Shown in pieces: positions 52,970 to 62,371 of a stretch of DNA of 64,000 nucleotides. Below the pieces are notes generated by a model. That model worked only from the letters and a program-made list of their open reading frames with translations. It made no database searches and was not told the origin of the DNA. Positions within the stretch are counted from its first letter, which is position 1; each line of letters opens with the position of its first letter. The stretch comes from Clostridiales bacterium (GTDB lineage: Bacteria > Bacillota > Clostridia > Christensenellales > CAG-314), in the NCBI GenBank assembly GCA_022508345.1, contig JAFLVK010000002.1:1-64000 (forward strand). Direction: 5' to 3'. A program made the translations under genes and the position numbers.

Positions 52970-54094
52970 AAGCAATTTATATAGGGTTTGTTCAAAGTGA
53001 TATGTTTCCATCAATTTTTCGATGGATTGCTTGTTTTTAGCATTCTTGGGTTTTGCAAGTTTTGCTCGAAGCATCAAATTTTTGGGAGAGTGGGCAAGGT
53101 CCACAAACTCCATCACGTCCACGCTGTAGCCACTGTCCTCCAAGAGCATTGCGCGGATTGTATCCGTAAGCAAAGCGGAAACACGCTCTTTCACAATGCC
53201 ATATTTTAAAAGAGCATCAATATCTCCACTGCCCTTGGCAATCGTACGGTTAACTTCGTGTTGACAGCACGGAACGGAGAAAATATAAGGTACCTTGTGG
53301 CTTACTGCGTAGTACAGGGCGTAATCGGTTGCCGTGTCGCACGCATGGAGAGACACTACCACGTCGATTTTCTCGTCGTACAGCTTGTCCTTGGATACGT
53401 CCGCTACAACAAATTTCAGCTTGTCGTAGCCGTACTTAACAGCAAGCTCGTTGCAGTGCGCTACAACATCCGATTTGAGGTCGTAGCCGATAATTTTGGC
53501 ATCAAGGTTCTTTACATTCACCAAGTAATGATAAATAATGAATGTCAAGTAGGACTTGCCGCAACCGAAATCTAAAACGGTAATTTGCTTGCCCTCGTAA
53601 CGCTTAAGTACGTCGTCCAGTATTTCCACAAAACGGTTAATTTGCTTGAACTTGTCAAACATACTGTTGACAACTTTCCCCTCGCGCGTGAATATGCCCA
53701 AATCCACGAATGCGGGAATGTTGTCACCATCGTTTAGCATATATTTCTTTTGTCTGTTGTTGCCCGTTGCTACACCGCGTTTTTCTTCGGTAATTACTTC
53801 CAACCGTTTGGTTTTGCCGTTGGAAAAAAGGTATGTAACATCCTTACCGTTCATCACAACGCACACTTGCTTGTAGAACGCAACAACATTAGCTTCCAGC
53901 CAATCCGAAAGACCGTCAACTGGTATATTTTCGTGAAATACCTGCGTTCCCTTGAATTTTTCTGCTTGGAAACAAAACGCATTTTTAACTTTTACGGGAC
54001 GTAAAACCACACGAAAATACTCGCAGTCCTTTACAGGATTGCTTGCAGTAATTTTCAGTATTTCGTTGGGGTTTTTACATTCCAATATTGTCAT
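52958..54094 (-). CDS. Class I SAM-dependent methyltransferase of unknown target
   Basis: The C-terminal half has a SAM-binding motif (VLDFGCGKSYLTFIIYHYL, GYDLKSD) and the sequence LHACDTATDYAL with FSVPCCQHEVN, which resembles Methyltransf_32-type proteins. The N-terminal ~170 residues are a separate domain without a clear match. In many Clostridia gpsA lies between plsY and spoIVA; here this gene takes that position. The ribosome site is weak. The target is unknown. Confidence 0.75.
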   Translation of the reverse strand: MTILECKNPNEILKITASNPVKDCEYFRVVLRPVKVKNAFCFQAEKFKGTQVFHENIPVDGLSDWLEANVVAFYKQVCVVMNGKDVTYLFSNGKTKRLEVITEEKRGVATGNNRQKKYMLNDGDNIPAFVDLGIFTREGKVVNSMFDKFKQINRFVEILDDVLKRYEGKQITVLDFGCGKSYLTFIIYHYLVNVKNLDAKIIGYDLKSDVVAHCNELAVKYGYDKLKFVVADVSKDKLYDEKIDVVVSLHACDTATDYALYYAVSHKVPYIFSVPCCQHEVNRTIAKGSGDIDALLKYGIVKERVSALLTDTIRAMLLEDSGYSVDVMEFVDLAHSPKNLMLRAKLAKPKNAKNKQSIEKLMETYHFEQTLYKLLATK

Positions 54095-54115
54095 AAAACT
54101 TAAACTTTTAAAAAA

Positions 54116-54817
54116 CTACTTTATAATTTTATCCGATTTGCCGCGTAAAGCTTTTCTCAAGCCTATTGCTTTTTCTTTGCCGGTAAATATCCGCGCGATG
54201 TTATACCGATGTGCAAAAATTACCACTGCGTACGAAACCGTGGTCAATAAGCAGCAAAACAAGTCGATACTGTTGTAAATGATGCCAAAGTCACATTCCA
54301 AGATCCATATAATCCAACTCCACGCTACAATAAATATCGACACCAAAAGGCTTGCTACCGACATTCTGTCAGACAGCAGCATTATCACGCAGAACGGCAC
54401 AACAAGACACAGCGCAAATATAGGTTGTAATGAGAAAAGTATTCCTACGCTGGTTGCTACGCCTTTACCGCCACGGAAACGGTGATACATGGGAAATACA
54501 TGTCCCAACACCGCAAATAGCCCTGCAATGTAGCCTGCCGTTGTCGCTTCCGGCGTGCTCCAGCCAAAAATGAGCTTGGCAAGCAAGCAGCACACTACTC
54601 CTTTAAGCATATCGCACAAAAAGGTAAGCGCGCCCATGCGTAGACCGTACACTCTGAACATATTTGTAGTACCTGCGTTGCCGCTGCCGTAGTCACGCAC
54701 GTCGCTCTTTTTGAACAGCTTGGAAAAGGCTATTGCAAAATTGAAGTTACAAAATACGTAACAGCACAAGGCAAGCAACAGGTATTGCCACCAAAGTTTT
54801 ATGAAAATGTCAAACAT
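54116..54817 (-). CDS. plsY: Acyl-phosphate glycerol-3-phosphate acyltransferase PlsY
   Basis: PlsY makes lysophosphatidic acid from acyl phosphate and glycerol-3-phosphate. Family motifs are DYGSGNAGTTNMFRVYG and RFRGGKGVATSVG, among about five membrane helices. The C-terminus is longer than usual. Its start overlaps the der stop by one base, so the two are coupled. Confidence 0.94.
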   Translation of the reverse strand: MFDIFIKLWWQYLLLALCCYVFCNFNFAIAFSKLFKKSDVRDYGSGNAGTTNMFRVYGLRMGALTFLCDMLKGVVCCLLAKLIFGWSTPEATTAGYIAGLFAVLGHVFPMYHRFRGGKGVATSVGILFSLQPIFALCLVVPFCVIMLLSDRMSVASLLVSIFIVAWSWIIWILECDFGIIYNSIDLFCCLLTTVSYAVVIFAHRYNIARIFTGKEKAIGLRKALRGKSDKIIK

Positions 54818-56142
54818 TATTCGTCCTTGTCGCTTTTATCGCGGAATATAAGTTTTATCGGTGTGCCGTCAAGCGAGAAAGCGCGTCTGAGATAGTTCTC
54901 TATATATCGACGGTACGAAAAGTGCACAAGCTCGGCATCGTTGGTAAAGATGACGAACGTGGGCGGTTGCACCGACGGTTGCGTTGCGTACTTGATTTTT
55001 GCACGGCGACCGTTGTGCGATGGGGGCTCTACTGCGCGTACCGCATCGGAAATAACGTCGTTGAGCATGCCTGTAGTACAACGGAAGGTGGACTTCGCGT
55101 ACACGTAATTTACCTCTTCCATTAGCTTCATGACACGCTGTCCTGTAAGCGCGGAAACGGTTATCGAGCGAAAATAGTCCATAAACGCCAGGTCGCAAGA
55201 AAGCTGTTTTTTAAACTTTTCCACCGTGTGCGTATCCTTTTCAATCAAGTCCCACTTGTTGATAACCACAACCGAGGGCTTGCCCTCTTCGTGGATAAAG
55301 CCTGCTATCTTTACGTCCTGCTCGGACAGCCCCTCATTTGCGTCCATTACAATAAGACAAACGTCGGCGCGACGGATAGCATTTAACGAACGCATAACGC
55401 TGTACTGCTCTACACTGTCGTTTTCAATTGCGCGCTTTTTGCGCATGCCGGCAGTGTCTATTATGACGTACTTTCTGCCGTCGTAGGTAAAGGGTGTGTC
55501 AATAGCGTCGCGCGTTGTTCCCGCGATGTCGGAAACTATCGTACGGTCGTAACCGAGAATTTTGTTGACAAGCGAGCTTTTGCCTGCGTTAGGCTTGCCC
55601 ACTACCGCAATTTTTATTGTTTCGCTGTCTTCGTCGTCCTCGTGCAACTCAGGGAAGTACGACACAACCTGATCAAGCAAATCACCTACGCCCTGCTTTT
55701 GTTCGGCAGCAATGGCATAAAAATCGCCAAAGCCCAACGAATAGAAATCCGTCAAGTCCGCTTCCAGGTAGTTGTCAACCTTGTTCACCACCAAAATTAC
55801 CGGCTTATTGGTACGGCGAAGCAACGTAGCAACGTCGTAGTCCTCAGCCGTCAAGCCGCTTTTGTAATCGCAAAAAAACAGAATAACGTCCGCAAGGTCA
55901 AGGGCAATTTGCGCCTGCTCCTTGATATGCTTGAACATCACGTCGTCGCTCTTGAACTGAATACCGCCCGTATCCACCAAAGTGAACTTTTTACCAAGCC
56001 ACTCGGCATCGGCATATACTCTGTCGCGCGTAACGCCCGGCATATCTGAAACTATCGATATACGTCCGCCACATACTTTATTAAAAAATGTCGATTTACC
56101 TACGTTGGGCTTTCCAACGACGGCAACCAAAGGCTTTATCAT
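54817..56142 (-). CDS. der: Ribosome-associated GTPase Der (EngA)
   Basis: Der is a double GTPase needed for 50S assembly. Two G domains are complete: GKPNVGKSTFFNK with NKVD, and GKPNAGKSSLVNK with DTAGMRKK and NKWD. A C-terminal KH-like domain ends the 441 residues. It overlaps the DUF512 gene by 4 bases and plsY by one. Confidence 0.97.
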   Translation of the reverse strand: MIKPLVAVVGKPNVGKSTFFNKVCGGRISIVSDMPGVTRDRVYADAEWLGKKFTLVDTGGIQFKSDDVMFKHIKEQAQIALDLADVILFFCDYKSGLTAEDYDVATLLRRTNKPVILVVNKVDNYLEADLTDFYSLGFGDFYAIAAEQKQGVGDLLDQVVSYFPELHEDDEDSETIKIAVVGKPNAGKSSLVNKILGYDRTIVSDIAGTTRDAIDTPFTYDGRKYVIIDTAGMRKKRAIENDSVEQYSVMRSLNAIRRADVCLIVMDANEGLSEQDVKIAGFIHEEGKPSVVVINKWDLIEKDTHTVEKFKKQLSCDLAFMDYFRSITVSALTGQRVMKLMEEVNYVYAKSTFRCTTGMLNDVISDAVRAVEPPSHNGRRAKIKYATQPSVQPPTFVIFTNDAELVHFSYRRYIENYLRRAFSLDGTPIKLIFRDKSDKDE

Positions 56143-57440
56143 ATTTCACACTCCAATATCGCGCAACAGAATTCATATCCGTCAGCGGTAATTTCTATCT
56201 TCTTGCCTACTGCTTTTTTCAGCTCACTCAATGTCATGCCGTCCAGAAAGACATCCTCCGTTTCCTTGAGCATAACGCGTGGCAACAGCAACGTGTCACC
56301 CACGTCCGTACGACCCTTTAACGTAGAAACAATATCCTGCCCCACTACAAGCCCGGCAACTGTTACAGTCTCTCCAAAAAACTTGTTGATGACAGTTACT
56401 ACGTTCACGTTAAGTTCGGGGAAAAGATGCTTCGCCTTGTTGAGCACTTGCTGAACATAAGGAGTTGCCGCAACACCCGTAACTACGGTAAAGCTACCCT
56501 TTTTCGCCGCTACTGCGTCACGCAGGGCAAGGTCGAACTGGTAACGCATGTCGGCAACCAAGCCAACGCCGTTTTCCAGCTGTTCAAATTCGCCGTAGTA
56601 CTCGTATGACGGAATTTCCCTTTCGCCACACACGTACATTTCGTCCGAGCAGTACACAAAGTGCTGACCGGTTTTTGCAAAGCACTGTGCGTCAAAGCTT
56701 TCCACCATATCCACCGCTCTCGACGCGCACTCCTTGCTTACAGGCTGCAGATCCTGCAAGCCGCAACGGTATTTGGTCAATCCTACAGGAACCACTGCCA
56801 AATTTTGCACGGAGGGATACAGGCTGAACAAGTCCTCCATTGTCTGTTGCAGCACCTGCCCGTCGTTGTAGTCAGGGCACATCACAACCTGTGTATAAAG
56901 CGTTATTCCGCAGCTTGCCAATTCGCGTAGAAGCGGCATTATCGGGCGCGCCTTGGAGTTACCCAATAGCTTTCTGCGTATGTCGTCGTCAGTTGCATGA
57001 ACTGAAACGTAAAGTGGCGAAAATTTCTTTTCTTTTATACGCGCTATTTCCGCGTCTGTAACATTTGTAAGCGTTACAAAATTTCCCGAAACAAAGGACA
57101 AGCGCCAGTCGTCATCCTTAACGTACAAAGTTTTACGTTGACCTTTCGGCAATTGATCCACAAAGCAGAACATACACTTGTTTGCGCACCAACGCGGCTC
57201 GATGTAGCATTCGTCGTAAAAGTCCCAGCCCATAGCCTCGTTAGCATCTTTGTTTACATCCAATGTAATTTGTCTGCCCTTGCGCTCCACCGTCAGGCTA
57301 AAAACAGATTGCGAATCGAAATAGGCAACGTCCAGCATATCCTTTGCCGGGTCACCGTTAAAGGCTACAATTACGTCGTCCTTTTTTAGTCCGAGCTCGC
57401 TTGCTATTGAATGTTTTTCTAAACGTGAAATTTTTAACAT
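56139..57440 (-). CDS. DUF512 radical SAM-like protein with N-terminal PDZ domain
   Basis: Residues 1-65 resemble a PDZ domain (SRLEKHSIASELGLKKDDVI). The core has the signature CANKCMFCFVDQLPKGQRKT of the DUF512 family, with a CxxxCxxC cluster motif. LTKYRCGL and the C-terminal DUF512 region follow. The association with der is conserved in Clostridia. The reaction is unknown. The first two track codons (a TTG start) are probably not used. Confidence 0.9.
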   Translation of the reverse strand: MLKISRLEKHSIASELGLKKDDVIVAFNGDPAKDMLDVAYFDSQSVFSLTVERKGRQITLDVNKDANEAMGWDFYDECYIEPRWCANKCMFCFVDQLPKGQRKTLYVKDDDWRLSFVSGNFVTLTNVTDAEIARIKEKKFSPLYVSVHATDDDIRRKLLGNSKARPIMPLLRELASCGITLYTQVVMCPDYNDGQVLQQTMEDLFSLYPSVQNLAVVPVGLTKYRCGLQDLQPVSKECASRAVDMVESFDAQCFAKTGQHFVYCSDEMYVCGEREIPSYEYYGEFEQLENGVGLVADMRYQFDLALRDAVAAKKGSFTVVTGVAATPYVQQVLNKAKHLFPELNVNVVTVINKFFGETVTVAGLVVGQDIVSTLKGRTDVGDTLLLPRVMLKETEDVFLDGMTLSELKKAVGKKIEITADGYEFCCAILECEI

Positions 57441-57454
57441 AAACAATTACCACG

Positions 57455-57491
57455 AAAAAAGGCAACCTTGCCACACAGACTGGGCTGCCTT
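57455..57491 (-). terminator. Terminator after the cyclophilin-like gene
   Basis: On the minus strand, AAGGCA, a long loop with an inner stem and TGCCTT are followed by TTTT. Confidence 0.6.
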
Positions 57492-57501
57492 AGTTTTTCC
57501 G

Positions 57502-58356
57502 TTATTTACCTATCCTCGGTAGCTTGGACCAATCGTTGTTACCAACAATCTCTACTTGAACTGTAACAATCTGCTTCATCATGTAGAAAGATGGCACCTT
57601 GGTTTCTTCTGTAGTATCAGTGTAAACTATTCTGTCATTGATCCTTTGCGTAAAGCTTTTAAGGTTTGCAAGCGCTTGCGAATGCACTCCGCCGTTAGGC
57701 ATTGTAACCGCAGGCTTGTCGCCGGACTTGTAGGACATGGAAACCATATGAGCAAATACTGCGTAATTGTTGGAGTTTAGCGTTTCTTCGTCCAAAGCAA
57801 GTATCAAAGCGCCGTTTGCACTATCGAAGTTGGTATTTTTCTCGTTCTTATATTCGTCGTGGAACATTGCCAGCGAGAAGCTGTTAAACTGAGCATAGCC
57901 GTCCTTGGGCTCGCGGTAGTTATTGCTTGCAAATTCGCCCTTAAATGTAACGTCCAAAGCGTTGTTTACGTAACAAGTCTTGTCGTTTTCCTTTTCCGAT
58001 ACTACGCTATCCTTGTAGATGTATCTACCCAAAATCATGTAATTGTAAGTAGAGTTGTAGGTGTCAATCAGTGTATCGTTGTAGTAGCCTTCGTTAGCAA
58101 GCTGAATAAAACGAATAACAGCCAGCGGCGTTTGACTTAGCAACAAGTCGTAAGTGAGCTTTATTTCAAAGTTTTTTTCAACACCACCGTCTTTCATTTC
58201 ATAGGAAAGAGTAACAACTGCTTGCGGTGTGCCGTATTCATTCACAAGAGAATTGACCTGCGAACGAGACATAAATCTCTTCGACGGAACATACGAGCAA
58301 GCACATATGCTGAATAACAAAATTACTAAAACCAAAATTACTAAAGCTTTTTTCAT
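57502..58356 (-). CDS. Cyclophilin-like lipoprotein
   Basis: The N-terminus is a lipoprotein signal (MKKALVILVLVILLFSICAC) with Cys in a lipobox-like ICAC. The rest follows the layout of a cyclophilin-type peptidyl-prolyl isomerase: TPLAVIRFIQLANEGYYNDT, GEFASNNY, FSLAMFHDE, NYAVFAHMVSMS. The usual FHR and GSQFF active-site motifs are not evident, so isomerase activity is doubtful. It may be an extracellular folding factor or binding protein. It lies 11 bases after the pseudouridine synthase gene. Confidence 0.7.
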   Translation of the reverse strand: MKKALVILVLVILLFSICACSYVPSKRFMSRSQVNSLVNEYGTPQAVVTLSYEMKDGGVEKNFEIKLTYDLLLSQTPLAVIRFIQLANEGYYNDTLIDTYNSTYNYMILGRYIYKDSVVSEKENDKTCYVNNALDVTFKGEFASNNYREPKDGYAQFNSFSLAMFHDEYKNEKNTNFDSANGALILALDEETLNSNNYAVFAHMVSMSYKSGDKPAVTMPNGGVHSQALANLKSFTQRINDRIVYTDTTEETKVPSFYMMKQIVTVQVEIVGNNDWSKLPRIGK

Positions 58357-58367
58357 ACAAACCTCAT

Positions 58368-59219
58368 TTATTGCTTCTTGTAGTACTGAGATAAATCAAT
58401 GTTTAACACAACGCTTTTACCGTCCAGATATTTCAACGCGCCCTGTTGGAAATGAAACGTCACCCTGGTACAACACAGTAACTGTGTTTTAACACGGAAC
58501 CTGCGGTTTACCTTGTTGATGCCGTACTTGCCGTCACCAAGAATAGGCAAACGAATGTGAGCCAAATGCGCCCTTATTTGGTGCGTACGCCCTGTGATGA
58601 GCTTGACCTCCAACAGCGACAACTCACCAAGTCTCTTGAGCATAGTATAGTGCGTTTCGATGGGCAGATACCCTTTCTTGGGAGAGTCGGACACATACAC
58701 CAAGCTTTTCTTCGCATCCTTGAACAAAAATGCTTTCAGCTTAGCGTTTGGTTTTTGCGGAGCGCCAACAACTACACATTGATAGGTTTTGTCGATATCC
58801 CTATCCTTGAAGGAAGCAAGCAACTCCGTCTCTGCTGTTTTGTTAAGGGCAAACACCACCAGCCCCATCGTGTTGCGATCCAATCGGTGAACGGGAACGG
58901 CAGTTGTATCTGTGAGGATATTGTTGATACGCTCGGTAAGCGATTCCTCACCCTGCACTTCTATGCCTGCGGATTTGTTTACGACCAATATGTTGTCGTC
59001 ACGATACACAACTTCGACGCTATCTTTTTCTCTATCTGCAAGGTAAACGTACACGGTGTCGCCGGGATTGACATTCATGTCAGTGCCAACACGTACGCCG
59101 TTGATTTTTACACTCTTCGACTTGATTACTTTCTGTATGCGGTAGTAACCCAAATCGGTATTCTCGCCTATTGCATCGGACAGTAATTGTTTGTTTTGTA
59201 TTTGTATCTCTTTGAGCAT
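58368..59219 (-). CDS. RluA/RluD-family pseudouridine synthase
   Basis: An N-terminal S4-like domain (KSVKINGVRVGTDMNVNPGD) is followed by the catalytic motif VHRLDRNTMGLVVFA, with the nucleophilic Asp, and by GRTHQIRAHLAHI. The 283 residues fit the RluA/RluD family that modifies 23S rRNA or tRNA; the exact site cannot be told. Confidence 0.92.
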   Translation of the reverse strand: MLKEIQIQNKQLLSDAIGENTDLGYYRIQKVIKSKSVKINGVRVGTDMNVNPGDTVYVYLADREKDSVEVVYRDDNILVVNKSAGIEVQGEESLTERINNILTDTTAVPVHRLDRNTMGLVVFALNKTAETELLASFKDRDIDKTYQCVVVGAPQKPNAKLKAFLFKDAKKSLVYVSDSPKKGYLPIETHYTMLKRLGELSLLEVKLITGRTHQIRAHLAHIRLPILGDGKYGINKVNRRFRVKTQLLCCTRVTFHFQQGALKYLDGKSVVLNIDLSQYYKKQ

Positions 59220-59325
59220 AGATTGATTATACCAAATACATCAAAAAAAAGCAAATATTTGATATTAAATTATATATATAGCACAACAGGCATGCTCAAT
59301 AGCTCTTACAAGCAAATAAAAATAC

Positions 59326-59357
59326 AAAAAGGCATACTATGTCTAAAATAGTATGCC
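59326..59357 (-). terminator. Terminator after the PRC-barrel gene
   Basis: On the minus strand, GGCATACTAT, loop and ATAGTATGCC are followed by T's. Confidence 0.85.
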
Positions 59358-59381
59358 ACAAAACACCTAAAATTAGTATTA

Positions 59382-59693
59382 TTACAGGTAATCATCTACA
59401 CCTTTGTCATATGAAACGCCGTCCAGATTCATATCTGCCGACTTTGTGATGTTTGTAAGTGAAGCTATGTCCAGCGACACAAGTATCACATCATTGCCGA
59501 TTTTTGATATGTTGCACCACGGAATAAAAATATCTTCTCCCGACTTAAACAGTCTGCGTATGCCGGGCACAACCAAGCCCAAGACGTTTTTGCCGTTGCT
59601 GTCAATTATCATATCTATTACTTTGCCCATGCGGGCGCCGTTTTGCAAATTTACTACTTCCTTAGAGCGAAGTTCTGTGTAACTTATTTCCAT
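59382..59693 (-). CDS. YlmC/YmxH-family PRC-barrel protein
   Basis: The 103-residue protein has the family pattern LRSKEVVNLQNGARMGKVID and GEDIFIPWCNISKIGNDVILV. The family is common in spore formers and of unclear role; one member sits near sigG in Bacillus, as here. It has a GGAG ribosome site. Confidence 0.88.
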   Translation of the reverse strand: MEISYTELRSKEVVNLQNGARMGKVIDMIIDSNGKNVLGLVVPGIRRLFKSGEDIFIPWCNISKIGNDVILVSLDIASLTNITKSADMNLDGVSYDKGVDDYL

Positions 59694-59777
59694 ACATTAC
59701 TCCGCTACTAGTATAGACAAACAAACTGGCAAACAGAACCGTCCGTGACAAAATTGTACAAGCCATTACGCAAGTTA

Positions 59778-60548
59778 CTACGCCATTTCGTTACGCAAGT
59801 GAACCATCGCATTCTTTTCCAAACGCGAAACCTGCGCCTGGCTCAACCCGATTTCACGCGACACTTCCATTTGTGTTTTTCCCTCGAAGTAGCGCTTGAG
59901 CAGTATATTTTTTTCCTTGTCCTCAAGGGTGTTGAGTGCATCGAATAGCGTAACATTTTCCGCCCAAACGTACTCGGAACATTTGCTGTCTGAAATGTGA
60001 TCCTGAAGCGACAAGCTGTCCTCTTCATCCGAATATACCGTCTCGGATAAAGATATCGGTTCGGATATTGCATCAAGACAGTACAACACCTTGTAAACGG
60101 GAAGCTTCATTTCGTCGGCAATTTGCTGAATGGAAGCTTCGTCAACACTTTCCGCTTCCAGCCTTTCGCGGGTTTGCAATGCCTGATATGCCACGTCCCG
60201 TATTCCACGGCTTACGCGCATAGAACCCTCCCGCAAAAAACGTCTTATCTCCCCCACTATCATTGGCACAGCATAGGTAGAAAAGCATACGCCCACGTCA
60301 ACCCGAAAGTTATCTACAGCCTTTATCAGCCCCACACAGCCGATTTGAAACAGGTCGTCGGGATTGTCCACCCTGTACGAATAGCGCTGCACAATAGAAA
60401 GCACCAAGCGTAAATTGCAATTTATGAAATAACTTCGTGCGTTGGCGTCGCCGTGACTAATCTTGACAAGCAATTCGTTTGATTCCTTTTGAGACAGTTT
60501 GGGAAGCGCCGAAGTGTCCACTCCGCATATAATAACCTTCTTGCTCAC
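59778..60548 (-). CDS. sigG: Sporulation sigma factor G
   Basis: Sigma G directs late forespore transcription. The N-terminal motif SKKVIICGVDTSALPKLS is characteristic. Region 2 contains VCFSTYAVPMIVGEIRRFLRE and region 4 ends EVSREIGLSQAQVSRLEK. The start is GTG, with GGAG seven bases upstream. It is followed by the PRC-barrel gene, as in Bacillus, and is divergent from the IlvD-like gene. Confidence 0.97.
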   Translation of the reverse strand: MSKKVIICGVDTSALPKLSQKESNELLVKISHGDANARSYFINCNLRLVLSIVQRYSYRVDNPDDLFQIGCVGLIKAVDNFRVDVGVCFSTYAVPMIVGEIRRFLREGSMRVSRGIRDVAYQALQTRERLEAESVDEASIQQIADEMKLPVYKVLYCLDAISEPISLSETVYSDEEDSLSLQDHISDSKCSEYVWAENVTLFDALNTLEDKEKNILLKRYFEGKTQMEVSREIGLSQAQVSRLEKNAMVHLRNEMA

Positions 60549-60611
60549 ATTTTTCTCCTTTTTTTGTGTTATTTTGAGCCTAAAAGATTACAAATATACA
60601 ACCGCCAATAA

Positions 60612-60640
60612 TTGACAAGAATTTCGTTGTGTACTAAAAT
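60612..60640 (+). promoter_or_regulatory. Promoter of the IlvD-like gene
   Basis: TTGACA and TAAAAT are separated by 17 bases. The start codon follows 17 bases later with a GAGGTG site. Confidence 0.75.
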
Positions 60641-60657
60641 ATTTATGAGGTGTTTTT

Positions 60658-62307
60658 ATGCTACGTGAATTTATCAATCAATTAGACAAGCTTCCACAAA
60701 AGGCATTGACCAATTGCCTTGAAATCGACACCAACAAACCGTTGATTGGCATTATTTCAGCGCAAAATGAGCTTACTGCTACGCACAACAATCTTGACGG
60801 TATTTGCCAACGCGTGAAAGCGGGCATTTTGTCCAGTGGAGCTATTGCAAAAATCTCACACATATCCTCAGTTGACTGCACCACTTTGCGCGGAACACAG
60901 TCGGCAAAGTACGATTTGCCGTCGCGTGATTTGACAGCCAACGCAGTGGAACTCCTTTGCTCCAACGATTACTTCGACGGGGTAGTTTTTGTTGCCAGTG
61001 AGCCAAACGTAGTTGCAGGTATGCTACTTGGGGCAATCAGGCTAAATATTCCGTGTGCATTTGTGTGCCAGGGAGTAATGACGCCCATTTATCACAGAGG
61101 CAGCGAACACGGCTACGTGCACTTCTACGAGCAGATAGCCAAGGTGAAGATTGGCAAAACTTCCTACGAAGAGCTAACGGACATTGCAGGTAACCTTCCC
61201 CTTGTGCTTGGCACAGACTGCGACAGCTACGGCGCAAACAGCTTCAACTGTGTGTTGGAAACACTGGGGCTGGCAGTAAAGGGAAACGGTACGGCAACAG
61301 TTATGTCCACCGAGAGAAATAACATTGCCTATAAAACTGGCGAGTTGGCAGTTAAGTTGGCAAACGACAAATGCACCCCCAAGAGATTGCTTACACAAAC
61401 TACACTCTCCAACGCAATAAAATTCGACCTGGCATGTGGCGGTAGCACCACCACAATGTTGAATTTGATTGCCATTGCCAAGGAGCTGGGCATAAAAAAT
61501 ATCAACCTGAAAACTATTGCAGAAACAGCAAAGAAAACACCGCTTCTGTTGTGTAAAGAACAACCCAAAGTGTGCTTAATGCCTCAGTTCCACAAGGCGG
61601 GCGGAACGTATGCAATGCTGAAACAGCTACTCAACGCGCACTTAATTGCAGATGAAACACCTGTTTACGAAAACATGACAGTGGGCGACATGCTTTCGTC
61701 AACGGAAGTAATCAACCCCATGGTTATATGCTCCGTCGAGGATTGTGTTGCTCCTGCTGCACGCCTACGCGTAGTTAACGGAAATGTTGCAGAAGACGGC
61801 GCATTTGTGCAATTTAACGGAACAGATACCGTCTTTACAGGTACGGCAAAAATATACAGCAACGAAGAAATGGCTGTAGAAGCCATTCTACACCGCGAAA
61901 TACGTGACGGCGACGTTTTGGTATTACGTGGTGAAGGTCCCAAGAGCGGCCCCGGCATGAGAGAGATTTACGTATCACTTGCACTACTTAAGGGCTTTGA
62001 ACTGGAAGACAAAGTAGCCGTTATTACTGACGGACGAATTGCCGATTTCTACAACGGCTTTGCAGTAGGTCATATCACACCGGAAACAGGGGAGAGAAAT
62101 CTTTTCAGCGTCATACAGGACGGTGACGAAATTGAAATCAACATAGCCAAAGGTAAGGTAAACTGCGATATCAAAGCGAAAGAGCTTACAAAGCGTTACC
62201 GCGACAGCGACCAAGGTGTTGGCAACTACGGAAACTTTTTCCTCAAGAATTGGTCCAAAACATGTGGCACCGCTTCCGAAGGCTGTGCATACAAAGGCAA
62301 GAAATAA
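60658..62307 (+). CDS. IlvD/Edd-family protein lacking cluster ligands and the catalytic Ser
   Basis: Full-length homology to dihydroxy-acid dehydratase is clear (CGGSTTTMLNLIAIAKE, GDVLVLRGEGPKSGPGMREI, AVITDGRI, GHITPETG). Several essential positions differ. The first cluster Cys (NExxPCN) reads NELTATHN, and the GCDKxxPG motif with cluster Cys, metal Asp and carbamylated Lys reads ASEPNVVAG. The TDGRFSG motif with the catalytic Ser reads TDGRIADF. Only the third Cys region (TDCDSYGAN) keeps a Cys. It is therefore unlikely to be a normal dehydratase. It has its own promoter and no branched-chain amino acid genes nearby. A changed reaction or a binding role is possible. Confidence 0.85.
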   Translation: MLREFINQLDKLPQKALTNCLEIDTNKPLIGIISAQNELTATHNNLDGICQRVKAGILSSGAIAKISHISSVDCTTLRGTQSAKYDLPSRDLTANAVELLCSNDYFDGVVFVASEPNVVAGMLLGAIRLNIPCAFVCQGVMTPIYHRGSEHGYVHFYEQIAKVKIGKTSYEELTDIAGNLPLVLGTDCDSYGANSFNCVLETLGLAVKGNGTATVMSTERNNIAYKTGELAVKLANDKCTPKRLLTQTTLSNAIKFDLACGGSTTTMLNLIAIAKELGIKNINLKTIAETAKKTPLLLCKEQPKVCLMPQFHKAGGTYAMLKQLLNAHLIADETPVYENMTVGDMLSSTEVINPMVICSVEDCVAPAARLRVVNGNVAEDGAFVQFNGTDTVFTGTAKIYSNEEMAVEAILHREIRDGDVLVLRGEGPKSGPGMREIYVSLALLKGFELEDKVAVITDGRIADFYNGFAVGHITPETGERNLFSVIQDGDEIEINIAKGKVNCDIKAKELTKRYRDSDQGVGNYGNFFLKNWSKTCGTASEGCAYKGKK

Positions 62308-62334
62308 TTACATATTTTCACTGAGATTAACCAA

Positions 62335-62368
62335 CAAAAAGGCTGCACCAACAGGTACAGCCTTTTTT
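62335..62368. terminator. Bidirectional terminator between the IlvD-like gene and tdk
   Basis: AAAAAGGCTG, loop and CAGCCTTTTTTT sits between convergent genes. Confidence 0.85.
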
Positions 62369-62371
62369 TAT

